NCBI GenBank assembly: GCA_025934485.1
Contig: JAICXX010000048.1
Coordinates: forward strand, 1 to 33,666
Reading direction: 5' to 3'
DNA length: 33,666 bases
DNA from: Chitinophagaceae bacterium
GTDB taxonomy: Bacteria > Bacteroidota > Bacteroidia > Chitinophagales > Chitinophagaceae
The notes beneath the pieces were generated by a model. The model was not told where the DNA came from and ran no database searches. It saw only the letters and a program-made list of their open reading frames with translations. Every line of letters begins with the position of its first letter. The stretch's first letter is position 1. Position numbers and translations under genes: made by a program. Below are positions 25,318-32,521 of this stretch, piece by piece.

Positions 25318-25935
25318 ATGAAAACGACACGTAAGATCGGCGTAGTAACAGCCCTATTGACAGCTTTATCGCTTGGCACTGTAATGACCTCGAACGCGCA
25401 GGATGCCACACCTGCCAAAGCTTCCTCTTCCAGTTCTTCCAGCGACAACAAGGAGTTTCGGTTAAGCGTAGGTCCGGATTTCGGCCTGCCCGTCAGCGAC
25501 CTCTCGCAAGGTTATAATTGGAGCGCCGGTGGTTTCGTCCAGGCGGATATTCCGGTGATCCAGAACCTGTATGTGACCGTCGATGCCGGCTACCGCGGGA
25601 TCTTTAGCAAGAAAGGCAGCGAACTCTCCGGTTCCAAAGGTGTGGATCTCCAAACGATCCCGTTAAAGGCAGGCCTCAAGTATTTCTTCGTCGACAACCT
25701 CCTTTATGTACAGGGACAAGCCGGCGCCACCATCCTTGCCAACAAAAGCAATGCGCTGGCCGATAAAAGCGCGGGTTTTACCTATTCGCCGCAAGTAGGT
25801 GTGCTGATAAAGCTGGCGCATAAAAATTATCTCGACGCCGGCTTTTACTGGGAATCGACACAAAGCTTCTGGAATAACGGCCCCGGCACCTTGAATATGC
25901 TGGGCCTGCGCCTGGCCTATACCTTAGGCATATAA
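25318..25935 (+). CDS. Small outer-membrane beta-barrel protein
   Basis: A 205-aa protein. It has a signal peptide (MKTTRKIGVVTALLTALSLG..SNAQ) and a serine-rich low-complexity stretch (ASSSSSSSDN), then a barrel-like domain: EFRLSVGPDFGLPVSDLSQG, WSAGGFVQADIPVIQNLYVT, GYRGIFSKKG, LKAGLKYFFVDNLLYVQGQAG, SPQVGVLIKLAHKNYLDAGF and a final GLRLAYTLGI. Alternating hydrophobic strands suggest an eight-stranded barrel of the general Bacteroidota porin/OMP_b-brl type. No substrate or function can be assigned. It is monocistronic, with a strong terminator 25 nt after the stop. Confidence 0.8.
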   Translation: MKTTRKIGVVTALLTALSLGTVMTSNAQDATPAKASSSSSSSDNKEFRLSVGPDFGLPVSDLSQGYNWSAGGFVQADIPVIQNLYVTVDAGYRGIFSKKGSELSGSKGVDLQTIPLKAGLKYFFVDNLLYVQGQAGATILANKSNALADKSAGFTYSPQVGVLIKLAHKNYLDAGFYWESTQSFWNNGPGTLNMLGLRLAYTLGI

Positions 25936-25960
25936 GCTAATGTCCGGGCTGAACACACAC

Positions 25961-25998
25961 GGGCCGCCCCTGCAAAACCGCGGGGCGGCCCTTTTTTT
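25961..25998 (+). terminator. Strong intrinsic terminator after the small barrel gene
   Basis: A perfect 10-bp GC stem, GGGCCGCCCC (25961-25970) with GGGGCGGCCC (25982-25991), has an 11-nt loop and is followed by seven T (25992-25998). A textbook Rho-independent terminator. Confidence 0.92.
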
Positions 25999-26010
25999 GC
26001 GTTGAGACCA

Positions 26011-26048
26011 CCAATGTCTGTCCTTTGGATGAACCGCGTCCCGCGGTT
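26011..26048 (-). repeat. Structured intergenic repeat, copy D (degenerate)
   Basis: On the minus strand: hairpin 1 AACCGCG (26048-26042), loop GGA, CGCGGTT (26038-26032), then C, then the core ATCC-AAA-GGAC followed by AGACATTGG (26030-26011). Compared with copies A to C the first core base is A instead of G and the tail reads TTGG. The GGA loop of hairpin 1 is shared with copy B. The next stem on this strand is the terminator at 25961-25991, about 19 nt on. Confidence 0.5.
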
Positions 26049-26095
26049 TTACAAAGTCTTAATCTAGGTTAATGGCGGGCGGGGGAATTCAACCC

Positions 26096-26103
26096 TACCT
26101 TTG
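26096..26103 (+). promoter_or_regulatory. -7 box of the YceI-family gene
   Basis: TACCTTTG matches TAnnTTTG and lies 54 bp upstream of the ATG at 26158. The -33 region is not a clear match. Confidence 0.5.
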
Positions 26104-26157
26104 TGAAAGAAAAATAATTGTCTTAATTTCATTGTTCAAACATCAAAATTGCATATC

Positions 26158-26691
26158 ATGGCTACGACAAAATGGGTTCTCGATCCCACGCACTCCGAAG
26201 TGGAATTCAAGGTGAAACACATGATGATCTCCAACGTCAGCGGAAAGTTCACCAAATTCGACTCTTCGCTGGAAACCGAAGGAGAAGATTTTATGACCGC
26301 CAAAGTGACCTTTACGGCCGATGTCGACTCGATCTCCACGGGCGCTGAACAACGCGACGGGCACCTCAAGTCTCCCGAATTCTTCGATGCCGCAAAATTC
26401 CCCCAGCTGAAATTTACGGCTACCAAATACGAGAATGTGGATAACGACGGGTCCTACGAAGTATATGGCGACCTCACTATCCATGGCATAACAAAGAATG
26501 TAAAGTTGGATGCCGAGTTCGGCGGAGTCATCAAAGATCCCTGGGGCAATACCCGCGCCGGCATCACCGCCAGCGGCAAGATCAACCGGAAGGAGTTCGG
26601 TCTTACCTGGCACGGTGTCACCGAAACCGGCAGCCTCATCGTCAGCGACGAGGTACGCATCCATGTGGGCCTGGAATTCGTAAAAGCATAA
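26158..26691 (+). CDS. YceI family protein
   Basis: A 177-aa protein from ATG 26158 (MATTKWVLDPTHSEVEFKVK); an upstream TTG in frame is not needed. The YceI fold is a lipocalin-like barrel that binds a polyisoprenoid in known members. Motifs are WVLDPTHSEVEFKVKHMMIS, SGKFTKFDSSLE, GHLKSPEFFDAAKFPQLKFT, GDLTIHGITKNVKLDAEF and GKINRKEFGLTW. There is no signal peptide, so this copy is probably cytoplasmic, unlike periplasmic E. coli YceI. It is monocistronic, with a -7 box upstream and a terminator downstream. Confidence 0.93.
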   Translation: MATTKWVLDPTHSEVEFKVKHMMISNVSGKFTKFDSSLETEGEDFMTAKVTFTADVDSISTGAEQRDGHLKSPEFFDAAKFPQLKFTATKYENVDNDGSYEVYGDLTIHGITKNVKLDAEFGGVIKDPWGNTRAGITASGKINRKEFGLTWHGVTETGSLIVSDEVRIHVGLEFVKA

Positions 26692-26699
26692 TATCTGCA

Positions 26700-26725
26700 A
26701 AGGAGGGGGATTACCCCCCCTCCTT
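26700..26725 (+). terminator. Hairpin after the YceI-family gene
   Basis: AAGGAGGGGG (26700-26709) pairs with CCCCCTCCTT (26716-26725), loop ATTACC. Perfect 10-bp stem, 8 nt after the stop; only a short T tail, so termination may depend on the stable stem. Confidence 0.65.
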
Positions 26726-26727
26726 CG

Positions 26728-26735
26728 TATATTTG
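26728..26735 (+). promoter_or_regulatory. -7 box immediately before the ABC-F gene
   Basis: TATATTTG fits TAnnTTTG exactly. Only four bases separate it from the ATG at 26740. If used, transcription would begin at or within a few bases of the start codon, giving a leaderless mRNA. The -33 region falls in the preceding hairpin and lacks a TTG. Confidence 0.45.
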
Positions 26736-26739
26736 CCGA

Positions 26740-28638
26740 ATGCACTATGTCAGCGTCGAAGGGTTAAGCAAGTCATACGGCGTCAAGCCGCTTTTCAACA
26801 ATATCACATTCCACATCGAAGAAGGCGACAAGGTCGCCCTCGTCGCCCGCAACGGGAGCGGCAAATCCACTCTCCTCCGTATCCTGTCCGGACGCGATAC
26901 TACCGATAAGGGTACCGTATGGATCCACAAAGACGTCACCGTGGCCCTGTTCGAGCAGGAACCGGTATTCATGGAGCACCGTTCGATCCTGGACAATATC
27001 TTCCATCACGATCATCCCATGATCAATGCCATTAAGGCCTATGAGGCAGCCAGCGACAGTGGCGACGTCGATGTTCTGACAGAAGCCATCGTAAAGGTAG
27101 ACGAACTCAACGCCTGGGATTTCGACACCAAGGTCAAACAGATCCTCGGAAAGCTGAATATCCATCAGCTCGACCAACCCGCCGGCACCCTCTCCGGCGG
27201 TCAGCGGAAACGCGTTGCGCTGGCCCGCACCCTCATCGACATCGGATTCGAACACAAACATGTTCTCCTGATCATGGACGAACCTACCAACCATCTCGAC
27301 GTGGAAATGGTCGAATGGCTGGAACATTACCTGAACCATGAAAAAGTCACGCTCCTGCTCGTGACCCACGATCGCTATTTTCTCGACAACGTCACCGAAG
27401 AGATCTGGGAGATGGACGGCAGCACTCTGTACGTCTACAAAGGCGACTACGAGAACTATCTCGAGAAAAAAGCCGCCCGACTGGAGAACGAAACCGCCTC
27501 CATCGAAAAGGCCCGGAATACTTACCGGAAAGAGCTGGAATGGATGCGCAAGCAGCCCAAGGCCCGGACGACAAAGAGCAAGAGCCGGCAGGACAATTTC
27601 TATGTCGTGGAGACGCGCGCCAAACAAAAGATAGAAGACCAGCAGATCGAATTGCAGATGAAGATGAACCGCCTCGGCGGAAAGGTCGTCGAGCTCAAAA
27701 AGGTCTACAAAAGTTTTGACGACAGGGTGATCCTCAAAGGCTTCGATTATACCTTTAAACGCGGCGAACGCGTTGGCGTCATCGGCCGCAACGGCGTCGG
27801 CAAATCCACTTTCATCAATATCCTGCAGGGGCTCGAACCCGCGGACAGCGGCAAGATCAACATCGGCGAGACCGTGATCTTTGGCAACTATTCGCAGACG
27901 GGGCTCGTGATCAAAGAAGACATGCGCGTCATCGAATTCGTCAAGAACATCGCCGAACATTTCCCCCTCGCGGCGGGCGGCTCGCTGAGCGCGGCCCAGT
28001 TCCTCAATCTCTTTCTGTTCCCACCCGAACAACAGTATACGTATATCTCCAAGCTCTCCGGCGGAGAAAAACGGCGGCTACACCTGCTGTCCATCCTGTT
28101 CCGGAACCCCAATTTCCTCATCCTCGACGAGCCCACCAACGATCTCGACCTCCCTACCCTGGCTATCCTGGAGAATTTCCTGAGCGAATACCAGGGCTGT
28201 TTGCTCATCGTCTCGCACGACCGGTATTTTATGGACCGGCTGGTCGATCATCTGCTGGTACTCGAAGGGCAGGGCCTCGTCCGCGATTTCCCGGGTAACT
28301 ACTCCCAATACCGGGATTTCCAAAAGAACAACGAAGAAGATGCCCCGTTTCCCAACGAGGAGATGGCCGCCAAAACCGCCTCCCCCGCCTCCACGGCGCA
28401 GCAGGCTCAAGTCCCGGCGAAACGGCAACTGACCTATAAAGAAAAAAGAGAATTCGAGACCCTCGAAAAAGAGATCGCGGCTCTTACTACGGAAAAACAA
28501 AGGATCACCGAAAAGCTCAACAGCGGCGCCGCCCCCTTCGATGAGCTGCAACAGCTGTCGATCCGCATCGGGGAGCTGAGCCAATTGCTCGACGACAAGG
28601 AATTGCGCTGGCTCGAGCTCAGCGAAATGGGGAATTGA
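26740..28638 (+). CDS. ABC-F family ATP-binding protein (Uup-like)
   Basis: A 632-aa soluble protein with two ABC domains and no membrane part. Family members act on the ribosome. NBD1 has the A-loop/Walker A VARNGSGKST (35-44; Ala replaces the first Gly), the signature LSGGQRKRVALAR and Walker B LLIMDEPTNHLD. An arginine/lysine-rich linker (RKQPKARTTKSKSRQDNF) follows. NBD2 has a canonical Walker A, GRNGVGKST, a signature LSGGEKRRLHLL and FLILDEPTNDLD. A C-terminal coiled-coil (~565-632, YKEKREFETLEKEIAALTTE) is the Uup type and binds nucleic acid in E. coli. The gene ends 9 bp from a convergent methyltransferase. Confidence 0.93.
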   Translation: MHYVSVEGLSKSYGVKPLFNNITFHIEEGDKVALVARNGSGKSTLLRILSGRDTTDKGTVWIHKDVTVALFEQEPVFMEHRSILDNIFHHDHPMINAIKAYEAASDSGDVDVLTEAIVKVDELNAWDFDTKVKQILGKLNIHQLDQPAGTLSGGQRKRVALARTLIDIGFEHKHVLLIMDEPTNHLDVEMVEWLEHYLNHEKVTLLLVTHDRYFLDNVTEEIWEMDGSTLYVYKGDYENYLEKKAARLENETASIEKARNTYRKELEWMRKQPKARTTKSKSRQDNFYVVETRAKQKIEDQQIELQMKMNRLGGKVVELKKVYKSFDDRVILKGFDYTFKRGERVGVIGRNGVGKSTFINILQGLEPADSGKINIGETVIFGNYSQTGLVIKEDMRVIEFVKNIAEHFPLAAGGSLSAAQFLNLFLFPPEQQYTYISKLSGGEKRRLHLLSILFRNPNFLILDEPTNDLDLPTLAILENFLSEYQGCLLIVSHDRYFMDRLVDHLLVLEGQGLVRDFPGNYSQYRDFQKNNEEDAPFPNEEMAAKTASPASTAQQAQVPAKRQLTYKEKREFETLEKEIAALTTEKQRITEKLNSGAAPFDELQQLSIRIGELSQLLDDKELRWLELSEMGN

Positions 28639-28647
28639 TCGCGCTGC

Positions 28648-29595
28648 CTATTTTACAAGCTTGAAACAATAGCGGAAAAGTTTCCCCTGAAAGTCGAAGG
28701 GCGTGGTAGCGTTGGTGATATCTTTCACCGATGTGGCCGTGAGCTTCTCCGTTTCGAGCTGAAACTTACGATAGTTCGTGCTGAAATACAGGATACCGCC
28801 GGGCTGCATCGCCCGCAGGGTCTTGTTGATGAGCTCCGCATGATCCCGCTGGATGTCCAGAAAATCCTTCATGCGTTTACTGTTGCTAAAGGTCGGCGGG
28901 TCCATGACCACCAGGTCATAGGTATTGGGCGGGACTTCGTCCAGCCATTGTTTGACGTCGGCATGGATGAACCGCTGTTTCGCGGGATCGGCCGCGACGT
29001 TCAGCGCCAGGTTCGCTTCGGCCCAATTCAAATAGGTTTTCGACAAGTCGACCGAATCCACCTGCATGGCGCCACCCGCCGCCGCATAGACAGAAAAGGA
29101 CCCGGTATAGCAGAACAGGTTCAGCATTTTCTTGCCGGCCGCCTCTTCCCGAACCATACCCCGCGTGATGCGGTGATCCAGGAATAACCCGGTATCCAAA
29201 TAATCCGTAAGATTGATCTTAAAAGAAAGCCCCGCCTCCCGCGCGATAAAGAACTCTTCTTCGCTGGACAGCTTCTCATACTGCCCCTGCCGGCCGGCCT
29301 TGCGGCGGCGTTCGCGATAATAGATGCGGTCGTCCGGGGTCTCCAGCAGTTCGCTTATCGTGGGGATACAGCCCTCCAGCCATTGGTCGTGCTCCTCCTC
29401 CGTCATCCCATGACGGCGCTGGTATTCGGCCAGATAAAGTTTGTCCTCATACCGTTCGATACAAAAAGGGAATTCCGGCAGGTCGTGGTCATAGATCCGA
29501 TAACAGGTCACCCCCTGCCGTCGCGCCGTCTTGGCCACATGCCGGTAGACCTTGGCTAGCCGGTTCCGGAACATCTGCAATTTTTCTTCACTCAT
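28648..29595 (-). CDS. Class I SAM-dependent methyltransferase, RlmK-like (C-terminal half of RlmKL)
   Basis: A 315-aa protein. It aligns by eye with the C-terminal half of E. coli RlmKL, which makes m7G2069 in 23S rRNA. Shared marks are the opening NRLAKVYRHVAKTARRQGVT then CYRIYDHDLPEFPFCIERYE, RKAGRQGQYEKL, the loop DYLDTGLFLDHR (131-142), motif I NLFCYTGS (159-166), VDLSKTYLNWAEANL and motif IV DPPTFSNSKRM (232-242). The RlmL half (THUMP domain, m2G2445) is missing, so this is a single-domain enzyme. The substrate in this organism is inferred from similarity; a related RlmI-type role is the alternative. It begins just past repeat copy C. Confidence 0.85.
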   Translation of the reverse strand: MSEEKLQMFRNRLAKVYRHVAKTARRQGVTCYRIYDHDLPEFPFCIERYEDKLYLAEYQRRHGMTEEEHDQWLEGCIPTISELLETPDDRIYYRERRRKAGRQGQYEKLSSEEEFFIAREAGLSFKINLTDYLDTGLFLDHRITRGMVREEAAGKKMLNLFCYTGSFSVYAAAGGAMQVDSVDLSKTYLNWAEANLALNVAADPAKQRFIHADVKQWLDEVPPNTYDLVVMDPPTFSNSKRMKDFLDIQRDHAELINKTLRAMQPGGILYFSTNYRKFQLETEKLTATSVKDITNATTPFDFQGKLFRYCFKLVK

Positions 29596-29607
29596 CGCTT
29601 ATCGTTT

Positions 29608-29677
29608 ATTTGCGGGAGATCCGCCTACCAGAAATTAGCGTATCTCCCGCAAATCGCTAATGTCTGTCCTGCCGGAC
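29608..29677 (-). repeat. Structured intergenic repeat, copy C
   Basis: On the minus strand the conserved core GTCC-GGCA-GGAC (29677-29666) is followed by AGACATTAGCG (29665-29655). Then a perfect 13-bp hairpin, ATTTGCGGGAGAT (29654-29642) with ATCTCCCGCAAAT (29620-29608), 21-nt loop. The core and the first bases of the stem (TTTGCGG) match copies A and B, while the rest of the stem differs. The core also encodes the last six codons (VRQDRH) and stop of the MFS gene. Confidence 0.75.
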
Positions 29678-30865
29678 AAGCCGCCTGAATCCAAATCCCG
29701 CTGCGAGACAAATGCCACCCACCAGCCACCACAAAACGCGGAAACCGGCACGCTGCGCGATCTCGGCGCCACCCGCCGGTCCGATCACCTGTGCGGTCGA
29801 CCAGGCGATCGTATACAACCCGGCATACTGGCCGCGATTGGCAGGATGAGTACGGGCGATCCAGAACGACGCCAGGAACGACATGGTCATCATCTCGCCC
29901 ACCGTCGTCAGCAACATGCAAAAATAGGCCGTATAGACACTCAAGGGAAGAATATCGAGCAATAAATACGATGAAGCAACCAGACAAGTCCCCCAGAAGA
30001 CATAGACCAGGTTTTCCCGCCGTCCTTCCAGCCGGAAGACAAGGACCATCTCGACGATGGTGATCAACAACCCATTCATGGTCATCAACAACCCGATCAT
30101 GTATTCGGGCATATGAAGCGCCGTTTTATAGAACACCGGCAGAACGGAGAACAATTGAAAAAAACAGGCGGCGAAAACGATCGTACAAGCGAGAAAACCC
30201 AAATAGATCTTGTCGCGATAAGGCGAGCCCACCGGCTCACCGGCGACGTCCTCCGTTTTGGCTACGCCTGGTTCAGCAGAGTGGCCCAGGAAAAAACGCA
30301 ACAGCAGCATCGCAGCGAGATTCGTGCTGCCATCCACCCAGAACAACAAGTGAAAATTGATGGAAGCGAGGACACCGCCGATGGCGCCGCCCACGGCCCA
30401 ACCGAGATTGGTGGCCAGCCTGTTGAGCGAATAGGAGCGGGTGCGGTTATCTTCTTTGCTATACACCGCGATGGCCGTCGAATTGGCCGGACGAAAGGCT
30501 TCATTGACGACACTCAGTACGAAGGTGCAAACACAGATCAATGGATAGCTCGTGACCTGTCCCAGCACCATGAAGAGGATGCCACCTCCCGCGAGCGCCA
30601 TGTATTGTACCCGGTGAAACCCGATACGGTCTGTAAGCCGGCCGCCCAGCCAGCCACCGCACACGGCCCCGAGGCCAAAAACGCCGACCACCGCTCCCGC
30701 CTGACCGATGCTATAGCCCATCGCCGGCCGCGTGAGATAGATCGTCATGAAGGGGATCACCATCGTCCCGCTTCGGTTGATCAGCATTACGATGGACAAT
30801 AGCCAGGTATTCCTGGAAAGACCGCTATAGGCGTTTTGGTAGAGCGAGAGCGTGCGGGCAAACAT
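29657..30865 (-). CDS. MFS transporter
   Basis: A 402-aa, about 12-span membrane protein. The MFS loop motif is seen as GGWLGGRLTDRIGFHRVQYM after the second/third helix. Other family features are NRSGTMVIPFMTIYLTRPAM at the first helix, AFRPANSTAIAVYSKEDNRT and a second-half loop with RLEGRRENLVY. It resembles DHA1/YdeG-type small-molecule exporters; the substrate is unknown. It starts 6 nt after the DUF4197 stop, so the two form one transcript. Its last codons and stop are supplied by repeat copy C. Confidence 0.88.
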   Translation of the reverse strand: MFARTLSLYQNAYSGLSRNTWLLSIVMLINRSGTMVIPFMTIYLTRPAMGYSIGQAGAVVGVFGLGAVCGGWLGGRLTDRIGFHRVQYMALAGGGILFMVLGQVTSYPLICVCTFVLSVVNEAFRPANSTAIAVYSKEDNRTRSYSLNRLATNLGWAVGGAIGGVLASINFHLLFWVDGSTNLAAMLLLRFFLGHSAEPGVAKTEDVAGEPVGSPYRDKIYLGFLACTIVFAACFFQLFSVLPVFYKTALHMPEYMIGLLMTMNGLLITIVEMVLVFRLEGRRENLVYVFWGTCLVASSYLLLDILPLSVYTAYFCMLLTTVGEMMTMSFLASFWIARTHPANRGQYAGLYTIAWSTAQVIGPAGGAEIAQRAGFRVLWWLVGGICLAAGFGFRRLVRQDRH

Positions 30866-30871
30866 AGGAGT

Positions 30872-31561
30872 TTACAGTCCGCCGAATACTTTTTTCAACA
30901 AGGCATCAGCCTGTCCCGCGGGATTCGCACGGATATTCTTTTCCTCCACGGCGACATAAAAGAACACCCCGTAAAGCGCTTTGTCCGTCGTATAGGCGGG
31001 CAGATCGGGGTTGATCCTTTTCTGGAATGGGATCTTGTTATAGAGCGATACCACCGTATTCCAGGAAGAAGAGGCACCCACCTTGTCGAGCGAGTTCTTG
31101 ATCACGGGAAGGAACGCGGCGTAGAGCTGGGCCGTGGTAGATCTGCGCAGATAAGCGGTAGCAGAAGTGTCCGATCCGCGAAGGATATTGAGGCCATCGG
31201 TGACGCTCATATTTTTAATGGCGTTGATAAAGATAGGGGCGGCGGATTTGGCGGCATCTTCGGCTGCGCGGTTGATGTCCAGGATAGCCTTATCTACCTG
31301 CGGACCAAAACCGGCTCTACGCAAGGCCGATTCCATCTTGGCAGCCTCGGGGGGAAACAATACCTTGACTGCGGCGTCTTTGAAAAAGCCATCTACGGCA
31401 CTCAGCTTTTCGGTACTTTTTTGTGTGCCTTTGTTTAGGGCGTCCTTAAGACCGGCAACGATATCATCGGAACTGAGGCCTTTGCCTAACAGCCCCTGGG
31501 CTTGGGTGGATAGCACGAAAAATAGGGCAAGAGCCGCGACAGTGGTGAGTTTTTTGATCAT
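30872..31561 (-). CDS. DUF4197 domain-containing secreted protein
   Basis: A 229-aa protein from ATG 31561. A signal peptide (MIKKLTTVAALALFFVLSTQ..AQ) is followed by a helical DUF4197 domain: LSSDDIVAGLKDALNKGTQK, DAAVKVLFPPEAAKMESALR, VDKAILDINRAAEDAAKSAA and GLNILRGSDTSATAYLRRST. The C-terminal part includes NPDLPAYTTDKALYGVFFYV and NIRANPAGQADALLKKVFGG. The domain is exported and widespread in Bacteroidota and Proteobacteria, with no known activity. It heads a minus-strand series with the MFS gene. Confidence 0.9.
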   Translation of the reverse strand: MIKKLTTVAALALFFVLSTQAQGLLGKGLSSDDIVAGLKDALNKGTQKSTEKLSAVDGFFKDAAVKVLFPPEAAKMESALRRAGFGPQVDKAILDINRAAEDAAKSAAPIFINAIKNMSVTDGLNILRGSDTSATAYLRRSTTAQLYAAFLPVIKNSLDKVGASSSWNTVVSLYNKIPFQKRINPDLPAYTTDKALYGVFFYVAVEEKNIRANPAGQADALLKKVFGGL

Positions 31562-31604
31562 TGGATATTTGTATTTAACAGCTTTAAAAGTAAGCAATAA
31601 ACCC

Positions 31605-31612
31605 TATTTTTG
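31605..31612 (+). promoter_or_regulatory. -7 box of the FKBP gene
   Basis: TATTTTTG matches TAnnTTTG and lies 25 bp before the ATG at 31638. The -33 position reads TTT rather than TTG. Confidence 0.45.
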
Positions 31613-31637
31613 CGACTTATTCATGAATTAAATATAT

Positions 31638-32411
31638 ATGAAGATCCTTCTTGCCACTACTCTCTCCGCGGCCATTGCGCTGCCCTCGTTTGCGCAGACA
31701 ACGCATACCGCCGCCGCTCATACTACCGTTCATAAACCAGCCGCGGCCGTGCCTGTCGTGCTCAAAACTACGCAGGATTCGCTAAGCTATGCGATAGGTC
31801 TTAGCCTGGCGAATTTCTACAAACAGCAAAACATCACCGGTGTCAATACGGCATTGGTCATGCGCGCAATTACCGACGTCAACAAGGGCAGCAAACTTCC
31901 GATGGACGAACAGCAGGCGAATGCTTGTATCGTTAATTATATGCAAAAAGAAAAGGCAGCGAAGGCTTCCGTCGCGAAAAAACAAGGCGAGGATTTTCTC
32001 GCCGCCAATAAGACCAAGCCGGGAGTCGTCACCACGCCCAGCGGCTTACAATACCTCGTGCTGAAAGCAGGTACCGGTGAAAAGCCCAAACTCACCGATA
32101 TGGTCCGCGTCCATTACCATGGTACGCTCATCGACGGCCGGGTCTTCGACAGCAGTGTAGAAAGAAAACAACCCATCGAGCTCGCCGTCAATGGCGTCAT
32201 CCCCGGCTGGACCGAAGCCCTGCAGATGATGCCCGTAGGCAGCAAGTGGAGGCTCTTCATTCCCTCCAACCTGGCCTATGGTGATCAACAGGCCGGTCCG
32301 TTGATCGCGCCGGGTTCTACGCTGATCTTCGAGGTCGAGCTGCTCGACATCGTCAAGCCGAAGACCGCCGACACGCCGGCCTCCGCCGACACCACGAAAA
32401 AGCCGCAATAA
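31638..32411 (+). CDS. FKBP-type peptidyl-prolyl cis-trans isomerase (Mip/FkpA-like, exported)
   Basis: This 257-aa protein speeds prolyl isomerisation in envelope proteins. It has a signal peptide (MKILLATTLSAAIALPSFAQ) and a Thr/His/Ala-rich linker. An N-terminal dimerisation domain spans ~52-125 (DSLSYAIGLSLANFYKQQNI, then MDEQQANACIVNYMQKEKAA). The C-terminal FKBP domain is at ~140-245 (TPSGLQYLVLKAGTGEKP, VRVHYHGTLIDGRVFDSSVE, GVIPGWTEALQMMPVGSKW, RLFIPSNLAYGDQ, LIFEVELLDI), with active-site residues Y, F-D, W and Y in place. It is divergent from DUF4197, and a bidirectional terminator follows. Confidence 0.95.
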   Translation: MKILLATTLSAAIALPSFAQTTHTAAAHTTVHKPAAAVPVVLKTTQDSLSYAIGLSLANFYKQQNITGVNTALVMRAITDVNKGSKLPMDEQQANACIVNYMQKEKAAKASVAKKQGEDFLAANKTKPGVVTTPSGLQYLVLKAGTGEKPKLTDMVRVHYHGTLIDGRVFDSSVERKQPIELAVNGVIPGWTEALQMMPVGSKWRLFIPSNLAYGDQQAGPLIAPGSTLIFEVELLDIVKPKTADTPASADTTKKPQ

Positions 32412-32476
32412 ATGTCTCAGCAAAGCCCGGGCAGCCCCCGGTCCCGACAAAGACCCTTCTTTGCCGGACATTATGG

Positions 32477-32521
32477 AAAAAGCAGCCGCTTACTTTTCGA
32501 CCTGAAGCGGCTGCTTTTTTT
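32477..32521. terminator. Bidirectional intrinsic terminator between the FKBP gene and the peptidase-like gene
   Basis: AAAAAGCAGCCGCTT (32477-32491) pairs perfectly over 15 bp with AAGCGGCTGCTTTTT (32505-32519), loop 13 nt. There is an A run on the left and a T run on the right, so it can stop transcripts from both convergent genes. The right end abuts the stop codon of the minus-strand gene. Confidence 0.9.

Noticed and set aside
25937-25946. GCTAATGTCC after the small barrel gene resembles the repeat core's tail (GACATTAGC)
   Set aside because: Only nine bases match and there is no GTCC/GGAC hairpin; a 9-base chance match in a window this size is expected.
26775-26871. Walker A of the first ABC-F domain has Ala for the first Gly
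   Set aside because: I believe variation at this position is common in Bacteroidota ABC-F proteins, so it is not evidence of inactivity.
32412-32476. GC-rich stretch with AATGTC and GACATT arms after the FKBP gene
   Set aside because: Only 6-bp arms far apart, and the core motif of the repeat is absent; the nearby strong terminator explains the region.
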